In this document: positions 32,535-40,868 of the stretch, piece after piece
How positions within the stretch are numbered: the stretch's first letter is position 1
Layout: each line of letters opens with the position of its first letter
From: Enterenecus faecium
GTDB lineage: Bacteria > Bacillota > Clostridia > Oscillospirales > Oscillospiraceae
Assembly: GCA_018713215.1 (NCBI GenBank)
Contig: DVFO01000048.1
Span: 32,122-96,121, forward strand
Direction: 5' to 3'
Length of the DNA stretch: 64,000 nucleotides
The notes under the pieces: model-generated
What the model saw: only the letters and a program-made list of their open reading frames with translations
Told to the model about the DNA's origin: nothing
Databases searched by the model: none
Translations under genes and position numbers: made by a program

Positions 32535-33422
32535 ATGAAGGTCATTCCACGTAAGCTTGTGGCCCTATGTCCCCTGCTTCTCTTGCTCTTGCTTACCCCC
32601 AAGGCCCATGCCAACATGGCTGCGCCTGCCAATCCAGATGTGGGAACCGCCATCACCTTTGAGAACAATCAAGAGCTTGCAGTGACCTCGGAGGTGCTGG
32701 ATATCACCGTGAAGGGGGCCAAGGCGGAGATCGTGGCCACCTATACCATGGAGAACACCACGGACCAGCAGGTTGTCACGTCCTCCATGTTCCTCTCGCC
32801 CAACGTGGAGGCGGGGAATGTCACTGTCCTGGTGGATGGGCAGGAGGTACCGGTTGTGGTGGAGAGCTATACCCTGGGAGATGTCACCCAGATCGACACC
32901 CAGGACTGGCAGTATGTAGTGCTGGACGGGGAAGCCGCCGATGTGGGCCAGGGACAGACCGTGGACACCATTCTTTTTGCCTTGGAGTTTGAACCTCACC
33001 AGCAGTATGACGTTGTGGTCTCCTACATCTACCGACTGGGGGGATATCCAGACTATGACTACAACGTCAAGCGGGGCACCTTGGAGTATTACCTGCGGCC
33101 TGCGGCCCTGTGGAAGGATTTTTCCAACCTGACCATCAACCTCCACCTGGACGAGGACATGCCGGTGCTCCAGGACAGCAACCTGGAGTTTGAAAAGGTG
33201 GCGCCCCGTACCTATCAGTACGTCTCGGACACTTTGCCAGAGGAAAATCTGCGCATTGAGGTGGACCAGTCCTGGTGGCAGGAACTGTTGGGCTTCTTCC
33301 AAAATCCCTACTTGGCCGTATATGTCATGTATTTTGTCCCGGTGATTGTGGTAGTTGTGGCCTGCGTGGGAGGCGTGATTTGGATGGTGCGGCGGATGGC
33401 ACGCCGCAACAAGCGTCTCTAA
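32535..33422 (+). CDS. Exported single-pass membrane protein, DUF4424-like ectodomain
   Basis: 295 residues. A signal peptide (LVALCPLLLLLLLTPKAHA, cleaved near residue 24) precedes a beta-rich ectodomain of about 225 residues that opens NMAAPANPDVGTAITF. A C-terminal helix (about 258-283) and a basic RRMARRNKRL tail follow. The ectodomain recalls DUF4424-type proteins, but I could not confirm this. The ATG at 32535 is chosen because the signal peptide begins there and GGAGATGG is upstream. It follows the ABC pair but has its own leader, so operon membership is unclear. Confidence 0.75.
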   Translation: MKVIPRKLVALCPLLLLLLLTPKAHANMAAPANPDVGTAITFENNQELAVTSEVLDITVKGAKAEIVATYTMENTTDQQVVTSSMFLSPNVEAGNVTVLVDGQEVPVVVESYTLGDVTQIDTQDWQYVVLDGEAADVGQGQTVDTILFALEFEPHQQYDVVVSYIYRLGGYPDYDYNVKRGTLEYYLRPAALWKDFSNLTINLHLDEDMPVLQDSNLEFEKVAPRTYQYVSDTLPEENLRIEVDQSWWQELLGFFQNPYLAVYVMYFVPVIVVVVACVGGVIWMVRRMARRNKRL

Positions 33423-33496
33423 AAGCGGTTGTGTGGGGATAAATCCTGTGGTAGGATGAAGGTCAGAAATTACCTCATGCAAAGGAGAGAATCGTC

Positions 33497-33961
33497 ATGT
33501 TAGAAGTGGGAACCAAAGCCCCGGACTTTACCTTGAAAAATCAGGAGGGCCAAGAGGTCAGCCTGTCCCAGTTTGCAGGAAAGCGGGTGGTGCTGTATTT
33601 CTATCCCAGAGACAACACCCCCGGCTGCACCCGGCAGGCCTGCGGGTTTGCCCAGAACTATGAGGGCTTTACCCAGCGGGACGTGGTGGTCATCGGTGTC
33701 AGCAAGGACTCCGTGGCCTCCCACCTGAAATTTGCCCAGAAGTATGAGCTGCCCTTTGTGCTCCTCTCTGATCCCGACTTGGAGGCCATCCAGGCCTACG
33801 GTGTGTGGCAGGAGAAAAAGCTGTATGGCAAGGTGAGTATGGGAGTGGTGCGCACCACCTACATCATCGACCCTCAGGGTGTCATTGAGAAGGTAATGCC
33901 CAAGGTGAAGCCGGACACCAACGCCGCCGAGATTTTGGCCTACCTGGACGGAGAGGTGTAA
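33497..33961 (+). CDS. bcp: Thioredoxin-dependent thiol peroxidase (Bcp/PrxQ)
   Basis: A 154-residue peroxiredoxin. The peroxidatic cysteine is in FYPRDNTPGCTRQACGF, with a second cysteine five residues on acting as resolving cysteine in the PrxQ type. A conserved Arg lies in GVVRTTYIIDPQG. It reduces peroxides in the cytoplasm using thioredoxin. The peroxide-linked yaaA gene follows after six bases, so the pair forms an oxidative-stress unit. Confidence 0.96.
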   Translation: MLEVGTKAPDFTLKNQEGQEVSLSQFAGKRVVLYFYPRDNTPGCTRQACGFAQNYEGFTQRDVVVIGVSKDSVASHLKFAQKYELPFVLLSDPDLEAIQAYGVWQEKKLYGKVSMGVVRTTYIIDPQGVIEKVMPKVKPDTNAAEILAYLDGEV

Positions 33962-33967
33962 CTGGCC

Positions 33968-34714
33968 ATGCGAATTATCATTTCCCCGGCCAAGAAGATG
34001 CGGGAGGACACGGACAGTCTGGCCTGGCGTAATCTGCCCGCCCATTTGGAGCAGACTCTGCAGCTGTGCCAGGTGCTCCAAGGCATGTCCTATGACCAAC
34101 TGAAAAAGCTCTGGAAGTGCAACGACCAGATTGCCCAGCTGAATGTAGAGCGGCTCAAAACCATGGACTTGCACCGCAACCTCACCCCAGCCATTCTCAG
34201 CTATGAGGGGATTCAATATCGGTATATGGCCCCTGGCGTGTTCACCCAGGAGGAGCTGGAGTACGTGGAAGAGCATTTGCGTATCCTCTCCGGGTTTTAC
34301 GGCCTGGTGCGCCCCTTTGACGGTGTGACGCCCTACCGCCTGGAGATGCAGGCTAAACCCCCAGTGGGCCAGGCCAAGGACCTGTACGCCTTCTGGGGCG
34401 ACCATCTGGCCCGGGACCTGTGGGGGGAGACGGACTGCGTCATCAATCTGGCTTCCAAGGAGTACAGCGTGTGCGTCTCCCGCTATGTACCGCCCAACGC
34501 CCGGTTTATCACCTGCGTGTTCGGAGAAGAGCAGGGGGGCAAAGTGGTGGAAAAGGGTACCATGTGCAAGATGGCCCGGGGAGAGATGGTGCGGTATATG
34601 GCCCAGCACCGGGTGGAGCGCCCGGAGGACCTCTGCGCCTTTGACCACTTGGACTACCGCTTTTCACCCCAACACTCCCAGGAGAATTTATACGTCTTTT
34701 TGAGAAACACATAA
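33968..34714 (+). CDS. yaaA: Peroxide stress protein YaaA
   Basis: 248 residues of the YaaA/DUF328 family, starting with the signature MRIIISPAKKM and containing LSGFYGLVRPFDGVTPYRLEM and FGEEQGGKVVEKGTMCKMAR. In E. coli YaaA lowers free iron during peroxide stress. Here it directly follows a thiol peroxidase gene, agreeing with that role. It ends at a terminator shared with the convergent HipA-like gene. Confidence 0.94.
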   Translation: MRIIISPAKKMREDTDSLAWRNLPAHLEQTLQLCQVLQGMSYDQLKKLWKCNDQIAQLNVERLKTMDLHRNLTPAILSYEGIQYRYMAPGVFTQEELEYVEEHLRILSGFYGLVRPFDGVTPYRLEMQAKPPVGQAKDLYAFWGDHLARDLWGETDCVINLASKEYSVCVSRYVPPNARFITCVFGEEQGGKVVEKGTMCKMARGEMVRYMAQHRVERPEDLCAFDHLDYRFSPQHSQENLYVFLRNT

Positions 34715-34717
34715 CAG

Positions 34718-34744
34718 AAGGGCCTCCCGCCGTGGGAGGCCCTT
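34718..34744. terminator. Bidirectional terminator between yaaA and the HipA-like gene
   Basis: AAGGGCCTCCC (34718-34728) with its complement (34734-34744), 5-base loop; TTG-TTCGTTGTT follows on the plus strand. Confidence 0.75.
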
Positions 34745-34752
34745 GTTCGTTG

Positions 34753-35976
34753 TTATTGGTAGCTCTGTGCCACGTTTTGCTCCACATCGTCGGCGGTGGA
34801 GGAGAGATCGCGGCTCTGTTGGGACTGTGCAGCCCGTTGAAGCCGCTGGACCCGCTGACGGACCGCCTGTGCGATGGCCTCGATGCGGTCAGCACTCACG
34901 CAGCCTTGAGCCAGGGAGCCGGACAGGGTGTCCCGAACCAGCTCATCCAAGTCAGACAGCGCCTCAAAGTCCACCCAGTCCAGGGAGGACACCAGCTTCA
35001 GCTGCTGGTCGTGATGGTTTTTGAAGGGCTTGCACACCACATCGTGGTCCGTGGGAATCCGCTCGGCGGTCCGGTCGTAGCCCAGAGAGGTGCCGCTGTC
35101 AAAGATGGGGGCCATGCCCAGCCACTCCAGAGTCTCCGGGTCACGCAACAGGCCGAAGTTGTTTAGATGACGGTCCTCATTGGCTAGAAGATAGTCCACC
35201 ACCAGCATCTGGTCCAGAGCGGGCACCACATTGTTTACCCCCAGAGCCTGACAGCAGGAGATAAAATGCTGATACACCGACTGGCTGTTGCTCTTTTTCT
35301 GGGTTTGCATCACCTGCCAGGCGGTGACCAGTTCGGTGTCTGGGGTGACAAAGTCCGTACACACCGAGTAGGGCTGGCCGTTGCTCCAGAGCAGACGGTA
35401 CGGGACGTGGGGGATGTTCAGACGCTCCATAATGCCTGTGGCGATGACCTCGTTGAAGGGCTGCTGCTGGAAGGGGGCGCTACCCCCCTTGATGAGACAG
35501 CGGGCGCCGTCCACGATCTTCCAGCACTTTCTCAGATACCCGTCGGTGGTATTGTCTGGGGAGCAGAAGTCGAACCCAGCGCTGGATTTGGGCTGGCCGA
35601 AGAGCACACTCCCTACGTCGTCGGAGAAGGGATTGTCGTAGAAGTTGATGGTGTCCCAGATGACCCCGGCGTACTGAGGGCAAATCCAATAGTGATCGGA
35701 GAGACTTAGCCCATAGCTGCGCAGGGGCAACAGCTGCGGGCTGGGCAGCCCCAGCGCCTCCAGGGCCTCCCGTATCCCCATGCGGGTGGCGGGGACGCAG
35801 CGGCCCATCCACCACTGGTTCAGGGCGGCCCGGTCCACCTCTCCACTGGGGGCACGGGTGCCTACCGGGAGGTGTTCTGGTGTGTAGACGGTGTTGATAT
35901 GTCGAATCGACCCGGTGGCCTCGTCCAGTTCCAACGCTGCCACTGCCAGCCGTTTGTGCATCAGGGTGCAAATCAT
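34753..35976 (-). CDS. HipA-like protein kinase, solitary
   Basis: 407 residues with kinase motifs of the HipA fold: PFNEVIATGIMERLNI, the catalytic loop LLANEDRHLNNFGLL (near residue 262) and the metal-binding APIFDSGTSLGYD (near 290). The N-terminal part has LSLSDHYWICPQ, typical of clostridial HipA-domain proteins. The ATG at 35976 is chosen because GGGAGGAC lies upstream; the longer frame runs into the alcohol dehydrogenase promoter. No HipB-like antitoxin is adjacent, so a toxin-antitoxin role is not supported. Confidence 0.85.
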   Translation of the reverse strand: MICTLMHKRLAVAALELDEATGSIRHINTVYTPEHLPVGTRAPSGEVDRAALNQWWMGRCVPATRMGIREALEALGLPSPQLLPLRSYGLSLSDHYWICPQYAGVIWDTINFYDNPFSDDVGSVLFGQPKSSAGFDFCSPDNTTDGYLRKCWKIVDGARCLIKGGSAPFQQQPFNEVIATGIMERLNIPHVPYRLLWSNGQPYSVCTDFVTPDTELVTAWQVMQTQKKSNSQSVYQHFISCCQALGVNNVVPALDQMLVVDYLLANEDRHLNNFGLLRDPETLEWLGMAPIFDSGTSLGYDRTAERIPTDHDVVCKPFKNHHDQQLKLVSSLDWVDFEALSDLDELVRDTLSGSLAQGCVSADRIEAIAQAVRQRVQRLQRAAQSQQSRDLSSTADDVEQNVAQSYQ

Positions 35977-36081
35977 GGGTAGTCCTCCCTTCATATTGAG
36001 TGTATTGTAACATATCCATAAAAACTCTGCAATAAAAAATGTGTTTCCAGTCAAAATGGATAGAACGGGCTGGGAGGTCCC

Positions 36082-36110
36082 TTGATTTCTGTGTCGGGAT
36101 TGAGTACAAT
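36082..36110 (+). promoter_or_regulatory. Promoter of the alcohol dehydrogenase gene
   Basis: TTGATT (36082-36087), 17-base spacer, TACAAT (36105-36110), 34 bases before the start. Confidence 0.65.
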
Positions 36111-36143
36111 ATAAAAACACTATCGAAGGAAAGAGGGAGTACT

Positions 36144-37181
36144 ATGCTCGCCTATACCTATATCCGACGGGGCAAATTTGAACTGCTGGACAAACCCAAG
36201 CCGGTGCTGCTGGACGACCGGGACGCCATTGTGAAGGTGACCTTGGCCAGCATCTGCACCAGTGACCTGCACATCAAGCACGGCAGCGTGCCCCGTGCAG
36301 TGCCGGGCATCACCGTGGGCCACGAGATGGTGGGGGTGGTGGAGCAGGTGGGCTCCGCAGTTACCACCGTAAAGCCCGGGGACCGAGTGACGGTGAATGT
36401 GGAGACCTTCTGCGGGGACTGCTTTTTCTGTCAGCACGGATGGGTGAATAACTGTACCGACCAAAATGGCGGCTGGGCCCTGGGGTGCCGCATCGACGGC
36501 GGACAGGCAGAATATGTCCGGGTGCCCTATGCAGACCAGGGGCTGGACAAGATTCCAGACACCGTCACCGATTTGCAGGCGTTACTGGTGGGGGATGTGC
36601 TGGCCACGGGCTACTGGGCCGCACAGATTTCTGAAATCCAGGAAGAGGACACGGTTCTCATCTTGGGCGCTGGGCCCACCGGCCTGTGCACCCTCCAGTG
36701 TGTGGCTCTGTACCATCCCAAGCGCATCATTGTCTGCGACCTGGACGAGAGCCGCCTGGCCTTTGTCCGCCAACACCACCCCGGCGTACTGACCACAACG
36801 CCCAACGGGCTGAACGACTTTGTGGTGACCCACAGCGACCACGGGGGCGCCGATGTGGTGCTGGAAGTGGCGGGCAGCGAGGGGACCTTCCGCATGGCCT
36901 GGGAGTGTGCCCGGCCCAATGCCATTGTCACTGTAGTGGCCCTCTATGACAGCCCCCAGACGCTGCCCCTGCCTGATATGTACGGGAAAAACCTGATCTT
37001 TAAGACCGGTGGTGTGGACGGCTGCAACTGTCAGGAGACCTTGCAGCTTATTGAACAGGGGAAGTTGGACACCACGCCCCTGATTACCCATACTTATCCA
37101 CTCTCGCAGATTGAGGAAGCCTATCAGCTGTTTGAGAACCGACAGGATGGAGTCATCAAGGTTGCCATTGAGATGGCGTGA
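36144..37181 (+). CDS. Zinc-binding alcohol dehydrogenase (MDR family)
   Basis: 345 residues of the medium-chain dehydrogenase family. Catalytic zinc ligands lie in ASICTSDLHIKHG and TVGHEMVG. Structural zinc cysteines follow the pattern C-x2-C-x2-C-x7-C in FCGDCFFCQHGWVNNC. The NAD(P) fold starts VLILGAGPTGLCTLQ and has an acidic residue in IIVCDLDESRL, which favours NAD. The specific substrate is not clear. The ATG at 36144 follows AAGAGGGAG; upstream in-frame codons lie in the promoter region. A terminator separates it from the PadR unit. Confidence 0.93.
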   Translation: MLAYTYIRRGKFELLDKPKPVLLDDRDAIVKVTLASICTSDLHIKHGSVPRAVPGITVGHEMVGVVEQVGSAVTTVKPGDRVTVNVETFCGDCFFCQHGWVNNCTDQNGGWALGCRIDGGQAEYVRVPYADQGLDKIPDTVTDLQALLVGDVLATGYWAAQISEIQEEDTVLILGAGPTGLCTLQCVALYHPKRIIVCDLDESRLAFVRQHHPGVLTTTPNGLNDFVVTHSDHGGADVVLEVAGSEGTFRMAWECARPNAIVTVVALYDSPQTLPLPDMYGKNLIFKTGGVDGCNCQETLQLIEQGKLDTTPLITHTYPLSQIEEAYQLFENRQDGVIKVAIEMA

Positions 37182-37199
37182 GCATTGCGGTTCCACCAA

Positions 37200-37230
37200 G
37201 GCGGGCGCATTCAGCGCCCGCCTCTATTTT
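37200..37230 (+). terminator. Terminator of the alcohol dehydrogenase gene
   Basis: GGCGGGCGC (37200-37208) with GCGCCCGCC (37214-37222), then TCTATTTT. Confidence 0.85.
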
Positions 37231-37234
37231 GCCC

Positions 37235-37286
37235 TTGACATATATAGAGGGCCTATATATAATCTGGTATATAGATAACCTATATA
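37235..37286 (+). promoter_or_regulatory. PadR promoter with duplicated operator TATATAG-N5-CTATATA
   Basis: A consensus promoter TTGACA (37235-37240), 17-base spacer, TATAAT (37258-37263). Operator 1 (37241-37259) fills the spacer; operator 2 (37268-37286) covers the start of transcription and runs up to the ribosome binding site. Both are perfect 7+5+7 palindromes with identical arms and lie 27 bp apart. This is the layout of tight PadR autorepression. Confidence 0.85.
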
Positions 37287-37296
37287 GGAGGGGCTT

Positions 37297-37644
37297 ATGG
37301 AACTGGACAAAAGCTTGGTCAGCGGCAGCATGGGACTGCTGGTGATGAAATTGCTGGAAGAAAAGGACATGTACGGCTATCAGATGATTGAAGAGCTGAA
37401 AAAACGCTCGGATGACACCTTTCATCTAAAAGCGGGCTCGCTGTACCCGCTGCTCCACGGCCTGGAGGAGAAGGGCTGCGTCTGCGCCTATGAGCAGGAT
37501 GCGGCGGCGGGGAAGCCCAGACGGTACTATCATTTGACGGAGCAGGGGCACCGAACCCTGCAAGAAAAAGAGGAGTCCTGGAATCAATACGCCCGAGCAG
37601 TGAATCAGGTGCTGAAAGGGGGAGCTTGTTGTGTGGCAGGGTAA
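37297..37644 (+). CDS. PadR family transcriptional regulator
   Basis: A 115-residue winged-helix repressor: MGLLVMKLLEEKDMYGYQMI, then LKAGSLYPLLHGLEEKG as recognition helix and GKPRRYYHLTEQGHRTL as wing. It sits behind a duplicated palindromic operator and overlaps the downstream permease-prefix / FtsW-like gene by 14 bases. PadR proteins regulate such membrane-protein partners in many Firmicutes, often in response to cell-envelope stress or drugs. Confidence 0.95.
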   Translation: MELDKSLVSGSMGLLVMKLLEEKDMYGYQMIEELKKRSDDTFHLKAGSLYPLLHGLEEKGCVCAYEQDAAAGKPRRYYHLTEQGHRTLQEKEESWNQYARAVNQVLKGGACCVAG

Positions 37645-38981
37645 GACCATAGACGGCTATTTGGAGGCTGTGGCGGAACAGATCAAGTGGAGGCGGGCCC
37701 GGCCTGTGGTGACCCAGGAGCTGCGACAGCACCTGGAGGACCAGCGGGATGCCTTTGCCGCGGAAGGGCAGGAAGACCCGGAGCAGCTGGCGGTGGAGGA
37801 GATGGGGGACCCCGTGGCCATCGGGGCCCAGCTGGATGGACTCCACCGCCCCAGACCCCAGTGGGGGCTGCTGATGGGCACCATCTTGCTGGCCTTGCTG
37901 GGTACGGTTCTCCAGCTATGGCTTACTTCCACCTGGGAGAATCCAAATCTGGACCTCGACCCATTTAGAACAGCGGCGATATTCGTTTTGGGGTGTGGGG
38001 CCCTTTTGTTGGGCTACTTTTTGGACGATGCCCGGCTGGCTCGCCACGGCAGAATCGTCTATGTAGGTGCCCTGGTGGCCGGCGTGGTGGCGGTGGCGCT
38101 GTCCCCACGAATCCATGGGGGGTGCCATCTATGCCCGATATGTCACCTTGTGTTACCCCGTGGTGTATGCGCTCTGGGTGTATACCTGCCGTAAAAAGGG
38201 CTGGTGGGGGTTGGTGTTGGCCATCGGAGGCGGTGCCCCGCTGGCGTGGATTTGCATGCGAGTCCCCCACATGCTTGGCTTGCTGCTCCTGTTGGTGAGT
38301 GGGCTTGCGCTTATGCTGGCGGCGGCTTGGAATGATTGGTTTGGCGTGGGCAAGCGGAAGGGCGTGTTGCTGGTAGCGACCTGCGGCGTACTGTTTGCCG
38401 CCGTGGCGTGGATGGTACTGTTTGGGTTCGGCTACGGTGTGCAGCGGCTGCAAGCGTTCCTCCACCCGGAGCAAGATCCCATGGGGATGGGGTACCAGGC
38501 TTGCACCATCCGAGACATGTTGGATGCGTCCCGGTGGCTGGGGGAGGGCACATGGAACAGCTCTCTGCCCTTTGAGATGATGGTCCCGGACTGTGAGGCG
38601 GATGCCTTTCTCGCCACCATCATCTATCAGCTGGGATGGGGGCCGTTTCTGGCCATTGTACTTCTCTTTGCAGGGCTGATGGCGTGGATTGGATGCCGCT
38701 GCCTCAAGCACAGAAGTCAGTTGGGGAAAGCCATGATTCTGACGGTTCTGGTGGTTCTATGTGGTCAGGGCCTCTGTAGCGTGGCGTGGAACCTGGGGTA
38801 TGCTCTGTGTGCATCTACCTTCCCGCTGGTGGCAGGGAACTGGAACACGGTGGTCAACATGGGACTCATTGGCTTGGCCCTGTCCGTGCTGCGAGGGGAA
38901 AGCCTTGCCTGTGACTATGACAGGGAGGAAAAAACCTGGCTACCCCGGTATCGCCTGAACATTCATCTGGAAAAATGCTGA
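37631..38981 (+). pseudogene. FtsW/RodA-like membrane protein with permease-prefix domain, frameshifted
   Basis: The first frame (from GTG 37631) encodes a cytoplasmic permease-prefix domain (IDGYLEAVAEQIKWRRARPV, EEMGDPVAIGAQLDGLH) and four membrane helices. It stops at 38194 after leaving frame at the G6 run 38119-38124. The continuation is open in another frame to 38981 with further helices and FtsW/RodA-like motifs (FLATIIYQLGWGPFLAIVLL; LGYALCASTFPLVAGNWNTV). Removing one G joins both into a protein of about 450 residues (...IHGGAIYARY...). It is either a pseudogene, a phase-variable gene, or a sequencing error. The partner regulator PadR is intact. Confidence 0.8.
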
Positions 38982-38986
38982 ATGAG

Positions 38987-39024
38987 GAGGGGCTCTGCTT
39001 TGTGTGCAGGGCCTCTCTGTTTTC
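38987..39024 (+). terminator. Terminator of the PadR operon
   Basis: GAGGGGCTCTGC (38987-38998) pairs fully, with two G-U pairs, with GCAGGGCCTCTC (39006-39017), followed by TGTTTTCG. Confidence 0.75.
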
Positions 39025-39081
39025 GTTGCCAGCGGGAAAGAAGCGTGGTATGATAAGCCCATCCAAGGAGGAGGTGGCCCT

Positions 39082-40056
39082 ATGCCCTTACAGATGGTAC
39101 GCAATGATATTACCACCATGAAGGTGGATGCTATTGTCAACGCTGCCAAGAATAGTTTGCTGGGCGGGGGCGGCGTGGACGGAGCCATCCACCGCGCCGC
39201 CGGGCCGGAGCTGCTGGAGGAGTGCCGCACCCTGGGCGGCTGTCCCACCGGACAGGCTAAAATCACCAAGGGCTATCGCCTGCCAGCCTCCTATGTCATC
39301 CACACCGTGGGGCCCATCTGGCGGGGCGGAGATTACGGGGAGCGGGAGCTGCTGATTTCCGCCTACCGTTCCTCTCTGGAGTTGGCGCTGGAGCATGGCT
39401 GCCAGACGGTGGCCTTCCCCCTCATCTCCTCCGGAGCATACGGCTACCCCAAGGACCAGGCCCTCAAAGTGGCGGTGGACACCATTGGGGACTTTTTGCT
39501 CTGCCATGACATGACGGTCTACCTGGTGATTTTTGACCGGGCGGCCTACACCATCGGCGGCAAGCTCTTTTCCAACATCACTGCCTACATTGACGACCAC
39601 TATGTGGATGAGCACACCCAGAGCCGCCGGGATATGTCCTTGGAAGAGGTGCCCATGGAGGCCCAGCTGTGGTGCGCCTCGGCGCCCCTGAGTTTGGATG
39701 AGGCCCTGGGCCAGCTGGACGAGAGCTTTTCCCAGATGCTGCTGCGGAAAATCGACGAGCGGGGCATCACCGATGCCCAATGCTATAAAAAGGCCAACAT
39801 TGACCGCAAACTGTTCTCCAAGATTCGTTCGGACGTTCACTATAAGCCATCCAAACCCACTGCCATGGCCTTTGCCATCGCCTTGGAGCTGCCTCTGGAG
39901 GAGGCCCGGGAACTGCTTCAAAAGGCGGGCTTTGCCTTTTCCCATGCCAGCAAGTTTGACATCATCGTGGAGTATTTCATCGCCCATCAAAACTACAACA
40001 TCTTTGAAATCAATGAGGCCCTGTTCGCCTTCGATCAGAGCCTGTTGGGAGGCTGA
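39082..40056 (+). CDS. Macro domain protein with C-terminal helix-turn-helix-like domain
   Basis: 324 residues. The macro domain (about 1-170) has VDAIVNAAKNSLLGGGGVDG, YVIHTVGPIW and FPLISSGAYGYP, the residues that bind ADP-ribose. The family removes ADP-ribose from proteins or O-acetyl-ADP-ribose. The C-terminal part (about 200-324) is helical, with YKKANIDRKLFSKIRSD and KPTAMAFAIALELPLEEARE resembling a Cro/XRE-like fold. The ATG at 39082 follows AGGAGGAGGTGG; longer frames include terminator sequence. A VWA protein gene follows. Confidence 0.88.
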   Translation: MPLQMVRNDITTMKVDAIVNAAKNSLLGGGGVDGAIHRAAGPELLEECRTLGGCPTGQAKITKGYRLPASYVIHTVGPIWRGGDYGERELLISAYRSSLELALEHGCQTVAFPLISSGAYGYPKDQALKVAVDTIGDFLLCHDMTVYLVIFDRAAYTIGGKLFSNITAYIDDHYVDEHTQSRRDMSLEEVPMEAQLWCASAPLSLDEALGQLDESFSQMLLRKIDERGITDAQCYKKANIDRKLFSKIRSDVHYKPSKPTAMAFAIALELPLEEARELLQKAGFAFSHASKFDIIVEYFIAHQNYNIFEINEALFAFDQSLLGG

Positions 40057-40160
40057 TACCATGCCTCGTGCCGAAGTGACACAGATGCCTTGTTCCAGAC
40101 TGTTCCACCGTTGAGAATATAATTGTCGCTTTCCAGGCGACCACATAGAGTGAAAATTCC

Positions 40161-40197
40161 CCTATTCTGTGCTTGTAAACCAAACACACAGAATAGG
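40161..40197 (+). promoter_or_regulatory. Hairpin that buries the VWA gene ribosome binding site
   Basis: CCTATTCTGTG (40161-40171) pairs perfectly with CACAGAATAGG (40187-40197). The right arm contains the AGG of the VWA ribosome binding site and is followed by TGGATTTTTTATG, where the T-run ends at the start codon. It may be the macro gene's terminator, a translational switch, or both. Confidence 0.5.
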
Positions 40198-40207
40198 TGG
40201 ATTTTTT

Positions 40208-40864
40208 ATGAAAAAGAATTTGACTGAGTTGGTATTCATTCTGGACCGCAGCGGCTCCATGCAGGGACTGGAGGGGGACACCATCGGCGGCTTCAATGCC
40301 ATGCTGGAAAAGCAGAAGCGGGAGCCCGGCCAGGCGTTTGTCTCCACCATCCTCTTTGACGACCGCACTCAAGTACTCCACGACCGGGTGAAGGTTGGGG
40401 AGGTCCAGCCCATCACCCGTAAGGAGTACTACGTCCGGGGGTGTACCGCTCTGCTGGACGCTGTGGGCGGGGCTATCCATCATATTGGAAACATCCACAA
40501 GTATGCCCGCCCAGAGGATGTGCCGGAACACACCCTTTTTGTCATCACCACCGATGGCATGGAGAATGCCAGCCGCCGCTATTCTGCCCAGCAAGTCAAA
40601 AAGATGATTGTGCGGCAAAAGGAGCAGTACGGCTGGGAGTTCCTCTTCCTGGGGGCCAACATGGACGCTGTGGAGACAGCGGGGGAGCTGGGCATCGCCC
40701 CGGAGCGAGCGGTAAACTACCACTGCGACAGTCAGGGCACCCAGCTCAGCTACGAGACCATCAGCCAGGCGGTGAGCGCCGTCCGGTGCAGTGCTCCCTT
40801 GGATGCCAACTGGAAGGATGCCATTGAGGCGGACTTCCATGGGCGGCAGGGTGGACGCCGCTGA
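40208..40864 (+). CDS. VWA domain protein
   Basis: 218 residues comprising one von Willebrand A domain with a full MIDAS metal site: FILDRSGSM (DxSxS), the Thr in YVRGCTALLDAV and the Asp in FVITTDGMENAS. It is predicted cytoplasmic. Its partner is unknown; the macro-domain gene just upstream is the only clue. The ATG at 40208 is used; AGGTGG lies nine bases upstream in the arm of a hairpin. It converges with the XRE gene, leaving four bases between stops. Confidence 0.9.
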   Translation: MKKNLTELVFILDRSGSMQGLEGDTIGGFNAMLEKQKREPGQAFVSTILFDDRTQVLHDRVKVGEVQPITRKEYYVRGCTALLDAVGGAIHHIGNIHKYARPEDVPEHTLFVITTDGMENASRRYSAQQVKKMIVRQKEQYGWEFLFLGANMDAVETAGELGIAPERAVNYHCDSQGTQLSYETISQAVSAVRCSAPLDANWKDAIEADFHGRQGGRR

Positions 40865-40868
40865 GGGG

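Noticed and set aside
34753..36120. Longer HipA-like protein starting at 36120
   Set aside because: The extra 48 residues lie in the promoter region of the divergent dehydrogenase and have no ribosome site; the ATG at 35976 does.
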